Shown here piece by piece: positions 8,772 through 19,698 of a stretch of DNA of 64,000 nt. The notes beneath the pieces are model-generated. The model was not told where the DNA came from. It worked only from the letters and a program-made list of their open reading frames with translations, and ran no database searches. The position numbers were made by a program, and so were the translations under genes. How positions within the stretch are numbered: position 1 is the first letter of the stretch; each line of letters opens with the position of its first letter. Source of the DNA: an uncultured Porticoccus sp. (GTDB lineage Bacteria; Pseudomonadota; Gammaproteobacteria; Pseudomonadales; Porticoccaceae); NCBI RefSeq assembly GCF_913061305.1, contig NZ_CAJXST010000003.1, positions 124,001 to 188,000 of the forward strand. Direction: 5' to 3'.

Positions 8772-10364
8772 TTAGAACTGGTTCATCGTGTTGTCTTTAC
8801 CGCCGGCCTTGAGAGCGGCTTCACCAGCAAAATATTCTTTGTGGTTGTCACCGATATCGGAACCAGCCATGTTCTGGTGTTTCACGCAGGCAATGCCCTG
8901 ACGGATTTCCTGACGCTGAACACCTTTCACGTAAGCCAGCATGCCTTGATCTGCAAAGTAGCCTTTTGCCAGGTTGTCGGTAGACAGAGCCGCGGTGTGG
9001 TAGGTCGGCAGGGTGATCAGGTGGTGGAAGATACCCGCTTCGCGAGCCGCGTCCGCCTGGAAGGTACGGATCTTCTCGTCAGCCAGTTTTGCCAGTTCGG
9101 TTTCATCGTAGTCCACGCTCATCAGTTTGGCGCGATCGTATGCAGAAACATCTTTGCCTTCTGACTGCATGGTATCAAAGACCTGCTGGCGGAAGTTCAG
9201 CGTCCAGTTAAAGGATGGGCTGTTGTTGTAGACCAGTTTGGCATTGGGTACTGCTTCGCGAATCCGGTTAACCATTTCAGCGATCTGACCAACGTGAGGC
9301 TTCTCGGTTTCGATCCACAGCAGGTCGGCACCGTTTTGCAGGCTGGTGATACAGTCCAGAACGACGCGATCAATACCGGTGTCCTTGCGGAACTGGAACA
9401 GGCCGGAGGCCAGACGTTTTGGTTTGAGCAGCTTGCCATTGGCCTTGATCACTACATCGCCGTTCTGGATGTCTTCGGCACTCTGAACGTAGTCACCATC
9501 GAGGAAGCTGTTGTACTGGTCACCCAGATCGCCGGGCTCGTTGGTCACAGCAATTTGCTTGGTCAGGCCAGCGCCGAGGGAGTCGGTACGTGCAACGATA
9601 ACGCCGTCGTCGACACCCAGTTCCAGGAACGCGTAGCGAACGGCATTGATTTTTGCCAGGAAGTCGGAGTGGGGGACAGTGACTTTACCGTCCTGGTGGC
9701 CGCATTGCTTCTCGTCGGATACCTGGTTCTCGATCTGGATGCAGCAAGCGCCCGCTTCAATCATCTTCTTCGCCAGCAGGTAGGTCGCTTCGGGGTTGCC
9801 AAAGCCGGCATCGATATCGGCAACAATTGGTACCACGTGGGTTTCGAAATTTTCGATCTGGTTTAACAGGTCGGCTTCTTTTGCTTTATCACCGGCTTCG
9901 CGGGCAGCATCCAGGTCCATGAACAGCTGATCCAGTTCACGGGCATCGGCCTGGCGCAGAAACGTATAAAGCTCTTCGATCAGCGAAGAAACGGAGGTTT
10001 TTTCGTGCATTGACTGATCCGGCAGGGGGCCGAACTCGGAACGCAGTGCGGCAACCATCCAGCCCGACAGGTACAGGTAGCGCTTCTTGGTGGTTTTGAG
10101 GTGTTTTTTGATGGCGATCAGTTTTTGCTGACCGATAAAGCCATGCCAGCAACCCAGAGATTGGGTGTATTGAGAGCTGTCGGCATCATAAGCTGCCATA
10201 TCATCACGCATGATTTTGGCGGTGTAACGGGCAATATCCAGACCAGTGCGGAAACGGTTCTGAATACGCATGCGGGCTGCCGACTCGGGGTCGATGGCGC
10301 TCCAGGTGCTGTTGGCATTGCGCACTTTGGCTACAGCATCAATCTCTTTGGTGTAGTTTGACAT
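8772..10364 (-). CDS. aceA: Isocitrate lyase
   Basis: 530 residues from the ATG at 10364 (MSNYTKEIDAV), preceded by AAGGA at good spacing. The open frame continues 20 codons upstream without family resemblance. This is the larger, Pseudomonas-type isocitrate lyase. The active-site loop KQCGH is at 219-223 (catalytic Cys221). The metal-binding region DIDAGFGN is at 184-190, and IEN and ARTDSLGAG follow. It cleaves isocitrate to glyoxylate and succinate, the first step of the glyoxylate shunt that allows growth on acetate or fatty acids. It is divergent from a LysR gene and has its own terminator. A 35-bp motif shared with the glcB promoter lies at 10434-10468. Confidence 0.96.
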   Translation of the reverse strand: MSNYTKEIDAVAKVRNANSTWSAIDPESAARMRIQNRFRTGLDIARYTAKIMRDDMAAYDADSSQYTQSLGCWHGFIGQQKLIAIKKHLKTTKKRYLYLSGWMVAALRSEFGPLPDQSMHEKTSVSSLIEELYTFLRQADARELDQLFMDLDAAREAGDKAKEADLLNQIENFETHVVPIVADIDAGFGNPEATYLLAKKMIEAGACCIQIENQVSDEKQCGHQDGKVTVPHSDFLAKINAVRYAFLELGVDDGVIVARTDSLGAGLTKQIAVTNEPGDLGDQYNSFLDGDYVQSAEDIQNGDVVIKANGKLLKPKRLASGLFQFRKDTGIDRVVLDCITSLQNGADLLWIETEKPHVGQIAEMVNRIREAVPNAKLVYNNSPSFNWTLNFRQQVFDTMQSEGKDVSAYDRAKLMSVDYDETELAKLADEKIRTFQADAAREAGIFHHLITLPTYHTAALSTDNLAKGYFADQGMLAYVKGVQRQEIRQGIACVKHQNMAGSDIGDNHKEYFAGEAALKAGGKDNTMNQF

Positions 10365-10433
10365 GGTGTGTCCTTCCAGTTTGGATAAGAAAAAAGGAAA
10401 ATTGTGGATACGGATTCTAGCCACGGACCTAAA

Positions 10434-10468
10434 ATTTAGCTAATCTATAGTTATTATTTTCGGTATTT
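10434..10468 (-). promoter_or_regulatory. Shared glyoxylate-shunt motif, aceA copy
   Basis: Read on the minus strand, this 35-bp sequence begins AAATACCGAAAATAATA and ends GCTAAAT. It matches the glcB copy at 11438-11472 at 30 of 35 positions with no gaps. It ends about 69 bp before the aceA ATG and contains a TATAGA that could be a -10 element. It also abuts the divergent LysR start codon (10474), so a protein bound here could control both genes. Confidence 0.7.
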
Positions 10469-10473
10469 TTAAA

Positions 10474-11412
10474 ATGAATATAAGAAACGTCGATCTGAAT
10501 CTGCTGGTGTATCTGGATGTGCTGCTGAAAGAGCGGAATGTTACCAGAGCTGCGGAGAATATGGGTATCAGCCAGCCAGCCATGAGTAATGGCCTGCGGC
10601 GACTTCGGGATTTATTCAATGATCCACTGCTGGTGAGAACCAGCGATGGCATGACCCCCACTGAGCGGGCCGAACAGCTACAGCCCATAGTCCGGGAAGT
10701 TCTGGCGTCGGTTGAAAAGGCGGTCGTTCCCCGCCGTGAATTCAATGCGGCTGAGGCCGACCGGGTTTTCAGGATTTCTGTCAGCGATTATACCGAGTCG
10801 ACATTGTTGCCGCATCTGATGCGGCGTTTGCGCTCTGAAGCTCCAAATATAACACTTGATGTATTGACGCCCAGCGATATCAGTTATCAGGATGTCGAGC
10901 AGGGCAGTATTGATCTGGTGATTAACCGTTTTGACGTGTTGCCGCAATCGTTTCATCAGATGACCATTTGGCGCGACACGTTTTCCTGTGTGGCGAGTAT
11001 CCACAATCCGATTATTCACGATTTTACATTGGACAATTACCTTGAAAGCGGCCACGTCTGGGTCAGTAAAACAGGGATGGGCGTCGGGGTCGGTATGGAG
11101 CCCGGGGCTGAACAGCGGCTTGGCTGGGTCGATGAGGCCCTGACCAGGATTGGCAAGAAGCGTCGTATTCGGGTGTTTACCCGCCATTATCAGGCCGCCA
11201 TGCGACTGGCTGAGTTGCATGATCTGGTGATTACTCTGCCAACCAAGGCCGCCTCGCTACTGGTGGATAACCCGCATGTGGTGATTCTCGAGCCACCCTT
11301 TGAGATTCCTGAAATTGAGCTAAAAATGGCCTGGAGTCCACTATTGCAGCACAATCCTGCACATCAGTGGATACGGCGAACCATTGCTGACGTGGCGAAA
11401 ACATTGGATTGA
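10474..11412 (+). CDS. LysR-type regulator located between aceA and glcB
   Basis: 312 residues. A LysR helix-turn-helix occupies about 5-65 (LNLLVYLDVLLKERNVTRAA, then SQPAMSNGLRRLRDLF), followed by a substrate-binding domain from about 90 (FRISVSDYTES) to the end. The gene lies exactly between the two glyoxylate-shunt enzymes and is transcribed away from aceA and toward glcB. Control of the shunt is the natural inference, supported by the shared motif in front of both enzyme genes. I do not recognise it as a named regulator. No Shine-Dalgarno sequence is visible before the ATG, whose upstream bases are TTTTTAAA, so it may be poorly or leaderlessly translated. Confidence 0.88.
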   Translation: MNIRNVDLNLLVYLDVLLKERNVTRAAENMGISQPAMSNGLRRLRDLFNDPLLVRTSDGMTPTERAEQLQPIVREVLASVEKAVVPRREFNAAEADRVFRISVSDYTESTLLPHLMRRLRSEAPNITLDVLTPSDISYQDVEQGSIDLVINRFDVLPQSFHQMTIWRDTFSCVASIHNPIIHDFTLDNYLESGHVWVSKTGMGVGVGMEPGAEQRLGWVDEALTRIGKKRRIRVFTRHYQAAMRLAELHDLVITLPTKAASLLVDNPHVVILEPPFEIPEIELKMAWSPLLQHNPAHQWIRRTIADVAKTLD

Positions 11413-11437
11413 TAATGGCCAGCGTCATTCGTTGAGT

Positions 11438-11472
11438 AAATAGCGAAAATAATACCTATAAAATTGCTAAAT
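11438..11472 (+). promoter_or_regulatory. Shared glyoxylate-shunt motif, glcB copy
   Basis: This 35-bp sequence begins AAATAGCGAAAATAATA and ends GCTAAAT, and is the counterpart of the motif in front of aceA. It includes TATAAA at 11457-11462, a plausible -10 box with TTGAGT at 11432-11437 as a widely spaced -35. It ends about 60 bp before the glcB ATG. Overlap of motif and -10 region would suit repression, but that is inference. Confidence 0.7.
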
Positions 11473-11532
11473 CCTCACTGGTTTCCCTACAATTCTCACT
11501 CGTCTTCCCTATCGTAACCACAGGGCTCAATC

Positions 11533-13698
11533 ATGACTGAACGTATTCAAGTGAGTGGACTTCAGGTGTCCGAAGCCATTCACGACCTCGTCAAACACGA
11601 CATTATCCCCGGCACCGGAATTGACCTGGATGCTTTCTGGCAGTCATTCAGCGCGATTATCGATGAATTTGCGCCACAAAATCGTCAACTGCTCAAAAAA
11701 CGTGATCAGCTGCAGGCCAAAATTGATGCATGGCATCAGCAGCATAGCGGCCAGGCTCATAACCTCCGCGACTATAAGGCTTTTCTGAAAGAAATCGATT
11801 ATCTGGTTCCTGAGGGAGAGGATTTCTCGATTACTACGGAGAATGTTGACCCTGAAATTGCCCACCAGGCAGGCCCGCAGTTGGTTGTGCCCGTGATGAA
11901 TGCCCGCTTTGCCCTGAATGCGGCCAATGCCCGCTGGGGCAGCCTCTATGATGCGCTGTATGGAACGGATGTCCTCCCGGAAACCGGTGGCGCCGATAAG
12001 ACGGCGAAGTACAACCCGGTTCGCGGTGCCCTGGTTATCGCGTATGCCCGAAAACTTCTTGATGACACAGCGCCACTTGCCGGCCACTCCCACAAGGAGG
12101 CCACTCAATACCGTGTTGTTGATGGCCAGTTGCAGGTTGCTCTGGACGACGGTAGTCAGGTCGGGCTATCCGATCCGGGCAAATTTGTCGGATACCGCGG
12201 AGAAGCTGAAAATCCCAGCGCTATTCTATTTGAAAACAACAAGATACACATGGAAGTTCAAATTGATCTAAACAGCCAGATCGGCTCTTCAGACGCGGCA
12301 GGTGTCAAGGACATCCTGATGGAAGCAGCGCTGACCACTATCATGGACTGTGAAGACTCCGTGGCCGCTGTCGATGCCGAAGACAAGGCGCTGGTCTACC
12401 GCAACTGGCTTGGCCTGATGAAGGGCGACCTTGAGGAAACCCTCAACAAAGCTGGCAAGACCATTGTGCGTCGTATGAACCCCGATCGGGAATACACCAC
12501 ACCTGCCGGTGATACGCTGGTATTACCGGGTCGCAGCCTGTTGTTTGTCCGCAATGTGGGTCACCTGATGACTAACCCTGCGATCCTCGACGCTGCGGGC
12601 AATGAAATTCCGGAAGGGATTATGGATGCCATGATCACCAGCCTGATCGCTATCCATGACCTGAAAGGCAATAGCGCCGTCCGAAACAGTAAAACCGGCA
12701 GTGTTTATATCGTAAAGCCGAAAATGCACGGTCCGGAAGAAGTGGCATTTACCAACCGCCTGTTCAATGCGGTGGAAGATGCCCTTGCTCTGCCCAGAAA
12801 TACCCTGAAAGTGGGCATTATGGATGAGGAACGTCGCACCTCTGTAAACCTGAAAGAGTGTATTCGCGCTGCCAGTGAGCGTGTGGTCTTTATTAACACA
12901 GGTTTCCTCGACCGCACGGGTGACGAAATCCATACCAGTATGGAAGCGGGTCCATTTGCACCAAAAGGCCAGTTGAAAACCCTGAAGTGGATCACCGCCT
13001 ACGAAGACCAGAATGTGGATGTGGGACTGGCCTGTGGACTGAAAGGCCGCGCCCAGATAGGCAAGGGTATGTGGCCGATTCCAGACCATATGGCCGACAT
13101 GATGGTGGCCAAGATAGGTCACCCGAAAGCAGGTGCCAATACTGCCTGGGTACCTTCACCCACTGCGGCAACATTGCACGCGATTCACTACCATCAGATT
13201 GATGTTTTTGCCCTGCAAAATGAACTGGCTAACCGGGTTCCCGCCAGTGTGGATGATATTTTGACCATTCCACTGCTGGATGGTGAGCTGACTGCAGAGG
13301 ATATTCAGAAAGAATTGGACAACAATGCCCAAGGCATTCTCGGTTATGTGGTTCGGTGGGTGGAGCAGGGCATTGGTTGCTCGAAGGTACCTGACATCAA
13401 TAATGTCGGTCTTATGGAAGACCGCGCGACTTTGCGTATTTCCAGTCAGCACATAGCCAACTGGTTGCGCCATGGCATTTGCGGTGAAGGGCAGGTGATG
13501 GAAACCATGAAGCGCATGGCCAAAATTGTCGATGGCCAAAATGCTGACGATCCCGATTATCGTCCCATGGCGACAAACTTTGATACCAGTGTGGCGTTTG
13601 CCGCAGCATGTGATCTGGTGTTCAAAGGCTGCGTGCAGCCCAGTGGTTATACTGAACCCCTGTTGCATGCCTATCGGCAGAAGGCGAAGCTACAGTAA
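11533..13698 (+). CDS. glcB: Malate synthase G
   Basis: 721 residues, the normal length of the G isoform. It condenses glyoxylate with acetyl-CoA to malate, completing the glyoxylate shunt begun by AceA. Visible landmarks are the [20 protein letters not shown] segment near 123, [18 protein letters not shown] near 270 with its catalytic acidic cluster, [24 protein letters not shown] near 430 and the [10 protein letters not shown] segment. The start [10 protein letters not shown] is preceded by a purine-rich CACAGGG. It lies downstream of the LysR gene in the same direction but has its own promoter region with the shared motif. A strong terminator follows at 13717. Confidence 0.97.
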   Translation: MTERIQVSGLQVSEAIHDLVKHDIIPGTGIDLDAFWQSFSAIIDEFAPQNRQLLKKRDQLQAKIDAWHQQHSGQAHNLRDYKAFLKEIDYLVPEGEDFSITTENVDPEIAHQAGPQLVVPVMNARFALNAANARWGSLYDALYGTDVLPETGGADKTAKYNPVRGALVIAYARKLLDDTAPLAGHSHKEATQYRVVDGQLQVALDDGSQVGLSDPGKFVGYRGEAENPSAILFENNKIHMEVQIDLNSQIGSSDAAGVKDILMEAALTTIMDCEDSVAAVDAEDKALVYRNWLGLMKGDLEETLNKAGKTIVRRMNPDREYTTPAGDTLVLPGRSLLFVRNVGHLMTNPAILDAAGNEIPEGIMDAMITSLIAIHDLKGNSAVRNSKTGSVYIVKPKMHGPEEVAFTNRLFNAVEDALALPRNTLKVGIMDEERRTSVNLKECIRAASERVVFINTGFLDRTGDEIHTSMEAGPFAPKGQLKTLKWITAYEDQNVDVGLACGLKGRAQIGKGMWPIPDHMADMMVAKIGHPKAGANTAWVPSPTAATLHAIHYHQIDVFALQNELANRVPASVDDILTIPLLDGELTAEDIQKELDNNAQGILGYVVRWVEQGIGCSKVPDINNVGLMEDRATLRISSQHIANWLRHGICGEGQVMETMKRMAKIVDGQNADDPDYRPMATNFDTSVAFAAACDLVFKGCVQPSGYTEPLLHAYRQKAKLQ

Positions 13699-13716
13699 TC
13701 GTCGACACTGCCGGAG

Positions 13717-13746
13717 AAAACGCCGTTCCCAGGAACGGCGTTTTTT
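13717..13746. terminator. Terminator between glcB and the convergent GNAT gene
   Basis: CGCCGTTC and GAACGGCG form a perfect stem around CCAG. AAAA precedes it and six T follow, so it can work for glcB and, more weakly, for the convergent gene. Confidence 0.9.
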
Positions 13747-13775
13747 GTGTTCGGCTAAAAAATGGCAGTCTCGCT

Positions 13776-14747
13776 CTAGATGTGCAGGCGCCGCAACTCG
13801 GGGTCCACTTCTCCCTGCTCCCAATGGTTGTCAAACTCTTCCACAAGCTCAATCGCTTCCAGTGGAGCATATTGCACGGCATAACCGATAAACCGCTCAG
13901 GCTCTTGTTTGTAAAGTATGCCGCTCTTGTCGATTAATAAAAACTCACGGTGCAGACAGGGTTCCAGTGAATTGAATTTTCGCATCTGGATGCGGCTTGG
14001 CAGGCGGTGACAGAGTTCCTTGAGCTGGTTGGTTTGGTGTGTAACCTGATAAAGATCCCTGACCAGTATGTTCACCCTGGCCAGCGGGTGGCCGGTGGCA
14101 AATGTGTATATGGCATCGCAAAACCCGGTATTGCTGTAGATAGCCGCTTCCAGTCGCTCTGAGAAAATACGAATCTCCCGGTGGGCCAGCTGCACCAGTG
14201 ATACAGCCTGATCACGGAATTGATCCAGACCCTCAACGAAAATTCTCTGGCGGTCTTCTTCGGCAATTTCTTTCAAAACCGGTTTTGGTGTGTGGTCTGT
14301 ATATAGGTGCAGATCCAGTACCATTTTCCTGTGTGGGATACCGGCATCAAGAAAAGTTTCGCCCTGTGCAGTGAAACCGAAGCCCTCATAAAAAGGTAAT
14401 GCCTGGATCTGCGCATTCAGCGTCAGTTCCTGTTGCCCCTCCCGGACGGCATATTTGATTATTTTTCGCATCAGTGCAGACCCGACACCCATCTGTCGAT
14501 AGTCCTTTAATACCGCCATTCTGCCAATCTGGCCATCTGGCAGCATTCGGGCTGTCGCCATAGGAACATCGTCAGGTCCATAGGCAAGCCAGTGAATGGC
14601 CACTGGATCGTACTCATCTATCTCTTCTTCAATGGGTACATGCTGTTCCTCGACGAATACTTGATGGCGTATTGTTTCGAGTTGAACATTTGCGTTTTGC
14701 CAACTGGTTTGTTCAACCTCAATAGGAAAAAAATCAATGGTTTCCAC
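13776..14747 (-). CDS. GNAT acetyltransferase fused to an uncharacterised C-terminal domain
   Basis: 323 residues, GTG start preceded by a purine-rich AGAGGGGG. Residues 1-145 are a GNAT N-acetyltransferase: RHQVFVEEQHVP near 28, ATARMLPDGQIGRMAVLKDYRQ near 65, the acetyl-CoA loop MGVGSALM near 88, and ALPFYEGFGF. Residues about 165-323 form a second region that predicts as alpha/beta with HREIRIFSERLEAA and REFLLIDKSG motifs reminiscent of phospholipase D-like folds. I do not recognise a function for it. Similar two-part proteins occur in pseudomonads near purB (memory). Substrate unknown. Confidence 0.8.
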   Translation of the reverse strand: METIDFFPIEVEQTSWQNANVQLETIRHQVFVEEQHVPIEEEIDEYDPVAIHWLAYGPDDVPMATARMLPDGQIGRMAVLKDYRQMGVGSALMRKIIKYAVREGQQELTLNAQIQALPFYEGFGFTAQGETFLDAGIPHRKMVLDLHLYTDHTPKPVLKEIAEEDRQRIFVEGLDQFRDQAVSLVQLAHREIRIFSERLEAAIYSNTGFCDAIYTFATGHPLARVNILVRDLYQVTHQTNQLKELCHRLPSRIQMRKFNSLEPCLHREFLLIDKSGILYKQEPERFIGYAVQYAPLEAIELVEEFDNHWEQGEVDPELRRLHI

Positions 14748-14848
14748 AGAGCACCCCCTCTTTCTGATTATCTTAGCTGTGGGATAGCCATATAAACAGT
14801 GGTGGGTGTTACGCTAAGATCAGTACTGGAAGACAACAAGGAATAAAT

Positions 14849-16576
14849 GTGGGTGTTTTAATCTTACGGTTGATACTGGTGGCGATGTTATTGCCGGCGA
14901 TGCTTTATGCCGACGATGCGCCGGTAATTTTTGAATACGACGACCGCTTTCATCCGGTTTATTCTGATAGCGGCATGGTTGTATCCCAGGAGTATCTGGC
15001 CAGTCAGGTGGGTGCCGACATTTTGAAGCGGGGAGGTAATGCAGTGGATGCAGCCGTCGCCACTGGCTTTGCGCTGGCCGTTACACTGCCTCAGGCCGGC
15101 AACCTCGGCGGCGGCGGGTTCATGATGGTGTATCTGGCTGAGAAAGATAAAACACTGGCTATTGATTACCGCGAAATGGCTCCGGCTGCCGCCCGACAGG
15201 ATCAGTTTCTTGACCACAACGGGGAAGTTGATAAATCTCTCTCCCGATTTAGCCATCAGGCTGCCGGTGTCCCCGGGACAGTGGCTGGCCTGGTTCACGC
15301 TCTTGAACGTTACGGCACGATGAGCCTGTCAAAAGTGATGGCGCCGGCTATCGCACTGGCCAGAAAGGGCTTTGTTGTGAACCATGAACTGGCTGCTTCA
15401 CTCGATAAGGCTGCACCCCGGTTACAGTCCCACCCGGCATCTTCCCGCTATTTTTTTCGCGCAGATGGTAAGCCCTTAAAGGTTGGCAGCCTATGGCGCC
15501 AGGCTGATCTGGCGACCACGCTGGAGCTTATCGCGGCCAGAGGTGCCGATGGATTCTATCGCGGTCCGGTTGCCAAACTGATTACCGATGAGATGGCGAA
15601 GGGCAATGGACTGATTACAGCCCGCGATTTGATTAAATATCGGGTTGTTGAGCGCAGGCCTGTATCTGGAACCTATCGTGATTATCGAATTGATTCCATG
15701 CCGCCGCCTTCCTCTGGTGGTATCCACCTCATACAGATGCTCAATATACTGGAGGGCTGGGATTTGGTGTCCCATGGCCACAACAGCGCCGCTTACCTGC
15801 ATCGCCTGATAGAGTCCATGCGGCGCGCCTATGCTGACCGCAGCAGACACCTTGGTGACCCGGACTATTACCCGGTTCCGGTAGACCGGCTTATTGACAA
15901 GCAATACGCAGCGCAGTTGCGCAAGGCCATTGATCTGAACAGAGCCAGTCGGTCGGAGGACGTCCAGCCACACCTGGCTGTGCCTGAAGAGAGTCCCCAA
16001 ACGACCCATTTTGCCGTATGGGACGAGCAGGGTAATGTAGTGAGCAATACCTATACACTGAATTTTTCATACGGCAGTGGTATTGCTGTGACGGGCGGCG
16101 GGTTTCTGCTCAACAATGAAATGGATGATTTCTCGGCAAAAGCCGGTGTTCCCAATGCCTACGGGCTAACCGGTGAAGAAGCCAATGCTATCGGTCCGGG
16201 AAAACGGCCCCTGTCTTCAATGACGCCGACGATAGTATTCCAGGACGGAAAACCGGTTATGGCAACGGGTAGCCCGGGGGGAAGCACCATTATTACGGTG
16301 GTGCTGCAGCATATTCTCAACCATCTCGATTTTGATATGAATATTGCCGAAGCTGCTGCGGCACCCCGTATTCATCATCAATGGTTGCCTGACCAGGTTG
16401 TATTTGAGCGAGGTATTAGCCCCGATACTATCCGGATACTTGAAGAAATGGGGCATGAGACATCTCCTCACACCCGAGTGCTGGGCAAAGTTCAGGCCAT
16501 TGCCGAACAGGGTGGTCGTCGTTCAGGCGTGACCGATACCCGTTGGCCCGGCGGTGGCGTTGCTACTGACAGGTGA
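14849..16576 (+). CDS. ggt: Gamma-glutamyltransferase (periplasmic)
   Basis: 575 residues, GTG start with AAGGAA upstream. A signal peptide (about 1-20, ending MLYA) directs it to the periplasm. It is made as a proenzyme and cuts itself before the catalytic Thr. The QTTHF motif puts that Thr at about 385, dividing a 364-residue large chain from a 190-residue small chain. The substrate-binding RGGNAVDAAVA near 61, GNLGGGGFM near 85 and SYGSGIAVTGGGFLLNNEMDDF near 410 are intact. It hydrolyses glutathione or transfers its gamma-glutamyl group. It is divergent from the GNAT gene. Confidence 0.94.
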   Translation: MGVLILRLILVAMLLPAMLYADDAPVIFEYDDRFHPVYSDSGMVVSQEYLASQVGADILKRGGNAVDAAVATGFALAVTLPQAGNLGGGGFMMVYLAEKDKTLAIDYREMAPAAARQDQFLDHNGEVDKSLSRFSHQAAGVPGTVAGLVHALERYGTMSLSKVMAPAIALARKGFVVNHELAASLDKAAPRLQSHPASSRYFFRADGKPLKVGSLWRQADLATTLELIAARGADGFYRGPVAKLITDEMAKGNGLITARDLIKYRVVERRPVSGTYRDYRIDSMPPPSSGGIHLIQMLNILEGWDLVSHGHNSAAYLHRLIESMRRAYADRSRHLGDPDYYPVPVDRLIDKQYAAQLRKAIDLNRASRSEDVQPHLAVPEESPQTTHFAVWDEQGNVVSNTYTLNFSYGSGIAVTGGGFLLNNEMDDFSAKAGVPNAYGLTGEEANAIGPGKRPLSSMTPTIVFQDGKPVMATGSPGGSTIITVVLQHILNHLDFDMNIAEAAAAPRIHHQWLPDQVVFERGISPDTIRILEEMGHETSPHTRVLGKVQAIAEQGGRRSGVTDTRWPGGGVATDR

Positions 16577-16612
16577 TTGACAGGTGGTCGTCAGCAAGCC
16601 GAAGGTGGTGAG

Positions 16613-17551
16613 CTACTTATCGACCTGTTCGCCGTTTAAATAACGCTTGCCATCAATCGTGGCGCGTCGATCAACGTCCGCTTCATCGACCAATTCCGGG
16701 TACTTTGGTGCGGTCATGTAGCGGGCAAACCAGTCGCCCAGCAACGTTTTATCTTCTGCCAGCTCCCTGAGCATGGCTTGTACCTGCTCGATAAAGGCAG
16801 GATCAACCGCTTCGGTTGCCATGCGAGGCGTAAGGGATGGGTCCCGGTAATAGCAGCTATTCCCCTGCGTCATCAGTTCTGTGGTGAGGTCGTCAAGCAT
16901 ATCGGTGAGCGATGGTGACCTGAAACCGATTGAGTAGGTGAGACAATCATTTTCTGCGACCCCCCAATGGGAGATCCCCGGCGGCAGATAAAGCATGTCG
17001 CCCGGCTGCAGAACCCATTCATCCACTGCCTCAAAGGCCTGCAGGATACGGAGTGGTGTGCCGGCTACAAGCGGTGATTGCTGATCGCAGAACTGGCCAA
17101 CCTGCCAGCGACGCTGTCCCAGACCTTGCAGAAGAAACACATCGTAATAGTCGAAGTGGGGGCCGACGCTACCGCCGACCGGGGCATAACTGACCATGAC
17201 GTCATCGACTCGCCAGGGTGGCAGAAAATTGAAGTGGGGCAGCAAAGCCTTGACTTCCGGTACCCACAGATCGGCGCCCTGGACCAAAAGACTCCAGCAA
17301 CTTTCGGGGAGTTGAGCGAAAACGTTCTCATCAAAAGGTCCATGCTGAAGCTCCCAGGGGCCGGACTCACCTTTTTCAAAGACAATGCGTGATTCGACCT
17401 CTTCTTCCAGAGACAGCCCTGCCAATTCATCGGGCGTGAGTGGTGACTCAAAATTGGGAAAGGCATTCCGGATCAGCAGCGGTTTTTTCTGCCAGTATTC
17501 AGCGAGAAACTCCTCGGTCGACAAGGTTCCGAGAATGGATGGAATGGGCAT
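16613..17551 (-). CDS. roxA: JmjC-type ribosomal oxygenase RoxA-like (L16 arginine hydroxylase)
   Basis: 312 residues in the family of E. coli YcfD/RoxA, a 2-oxoglutarate and Fe(II)-dependent enzyme that hydroxylates an arginine of ribosomal protein L16. Iron ligands are visible: H132 and D134 in GPHFDYYDV, and H195 in PPGISHWG. The N-terminal QKKPLLIRNAFP and the substrate-facing HGPFDE segment are conserved. It is about 60 residues shorter than E. coli RoxA at the C-terminus, where the dimer and winged-helix region lies. It is 64 bp downstream of purB on the same strand. GAGG precedes the ATG. Confidence 0.85.
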   Translation of the reverse strand: MPIPSILGTLSTEEFLAEYWQKKPLLIRNAFPNFESPLTPDELAGLSLEEEVESRIVFEKGESGPWELQHGPFDENVFAQLPESCWSLLVQGADLWVPEVKALLPHFNFLPPWRVDDVMVSYAPVGGSVGPHFDYYDVFLLQGLGQRRWQVGQFCDQQSPLVAGTPLRILQAFEAVDEWVLQPGDMLYLPPGISHWGVAENDCLTYSIGFRSPSLTDMLDDLTTELMTQGNSCYYRDPSLTPRMATEAVDPAFIEQVQAMLRELAEDKTLLGDWFARYMTAPKYPELVDEADVDRRATIDGKRYLNGEQVDK

Positions 17552-17615
17552 GGCTGTCCTCGCTAAAACCTGGCGGCATTCAAAATTTGGTTTGCCTGGA
17601 GAAACTGGATAAAAA

Positions 17616-19043
<1,428 letters not shown>

Positions 19044-19071
19044 TCAGGGAAAGTTACCGAGCATCTTAAAG

Positions 19072-19698
19072 TTAGGTGCGCAGTGTGTGGAGTTGAGTCA
19101 GGAGCTGTTTGCGGCTGAAAATCAAGTGATAGCGTTTGCCGCCCAGTTGATGCCACAGGATGGCTGCTCTGATGCCGGCAAAAAGCAGGCAGCGTATTCG
19201 TTGGGCAATAGAGTCCTGCTGCAGGTATCCCGCGTAACCATTTACCTGAATGCGATAGCGGAATGTGCTGATACTGTCCTGATAGATCTGCGCCAGATTT
19301 GCAATGACATTGGTATGACTAACAGAAGAGAAGTGGGTTGCCTGGCGGTCAGCCTGTTCCAGCCGCTCTCCGATCATGTGAATCATGGTTTTATTGTTCA
19401 GCAGTTTTCTGGATAGGTGGATGACGCCCACGGCGTAACGTAGCGTGTCTGACTGCTTGGCGGTCGTCTGTAATGTCAGTAGCTCCTGCAGGGTTTCCAT
19501 GCCCAGCTGGAGGTTCTCGACTGAACCGAATACCTGTTCGGTGTTGTCCGGGTTTTGCTGAAACAGGCTCTCGATACAGACTTGAAAACGATCTGCGGGG
19601 ATTGATCCGGTTTTTGCCAGCGTCTCGACGAGCTGGCAAGCCTGAAACACGCCGCTGAGCGCAATAATCTGATCTTTTGTGGGTTTCTTTAGCAGCAT
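19072..19698 (-). CDS. hflD: HflD, lysogenization regulator homologue
   Basis: 208 residues starting at the ATG at 19698 ([20 protein letters not shown]), which matches the usual start and overlaps the 3' end of mnmA by 10 bp; an open frame exists further upstream but lies inside mnmA. The protein is mostly helical, with a family-typical [11 protein letters not shown] segment and a conserved HLSRKLLNN. HflD is a membrane-associated protein that interferes with lambda CII in E. coli; its ordinary cellular role is unclear. The mnmA-hflD-purB order is widely conserved in gammaproteobacteria. Confidence 0.9.
   Translation of the reverse strand: MLLKKPTKDQIIALSGVFQACQLVETLAKTGSIPADRFQVCIESLFQQNPDNTEQVFGSVENLQLGMETLQELLTLQTTAKQSDTLRYAVGVIHLSRKLLNNKTMIHMIGERLEQADRQATHFSSVSHTNVIANLAQIYQDSISTFRYRIQVNGYAGYLQQDSIAQRIRCLLFAGIRAAILWHQLGGKRYHLIFSRKQLLTQLHTLRT

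Noticed and set aside
9294-9866. Plus-strand open frame of 190 codons
   Set aside because: It is antisense to aceA, whose protein is conserved over the same bases.
12523-13122. Minus-strand open frame of 199 codons
   Set aside because: Antisense to glcB, no family resemblance.
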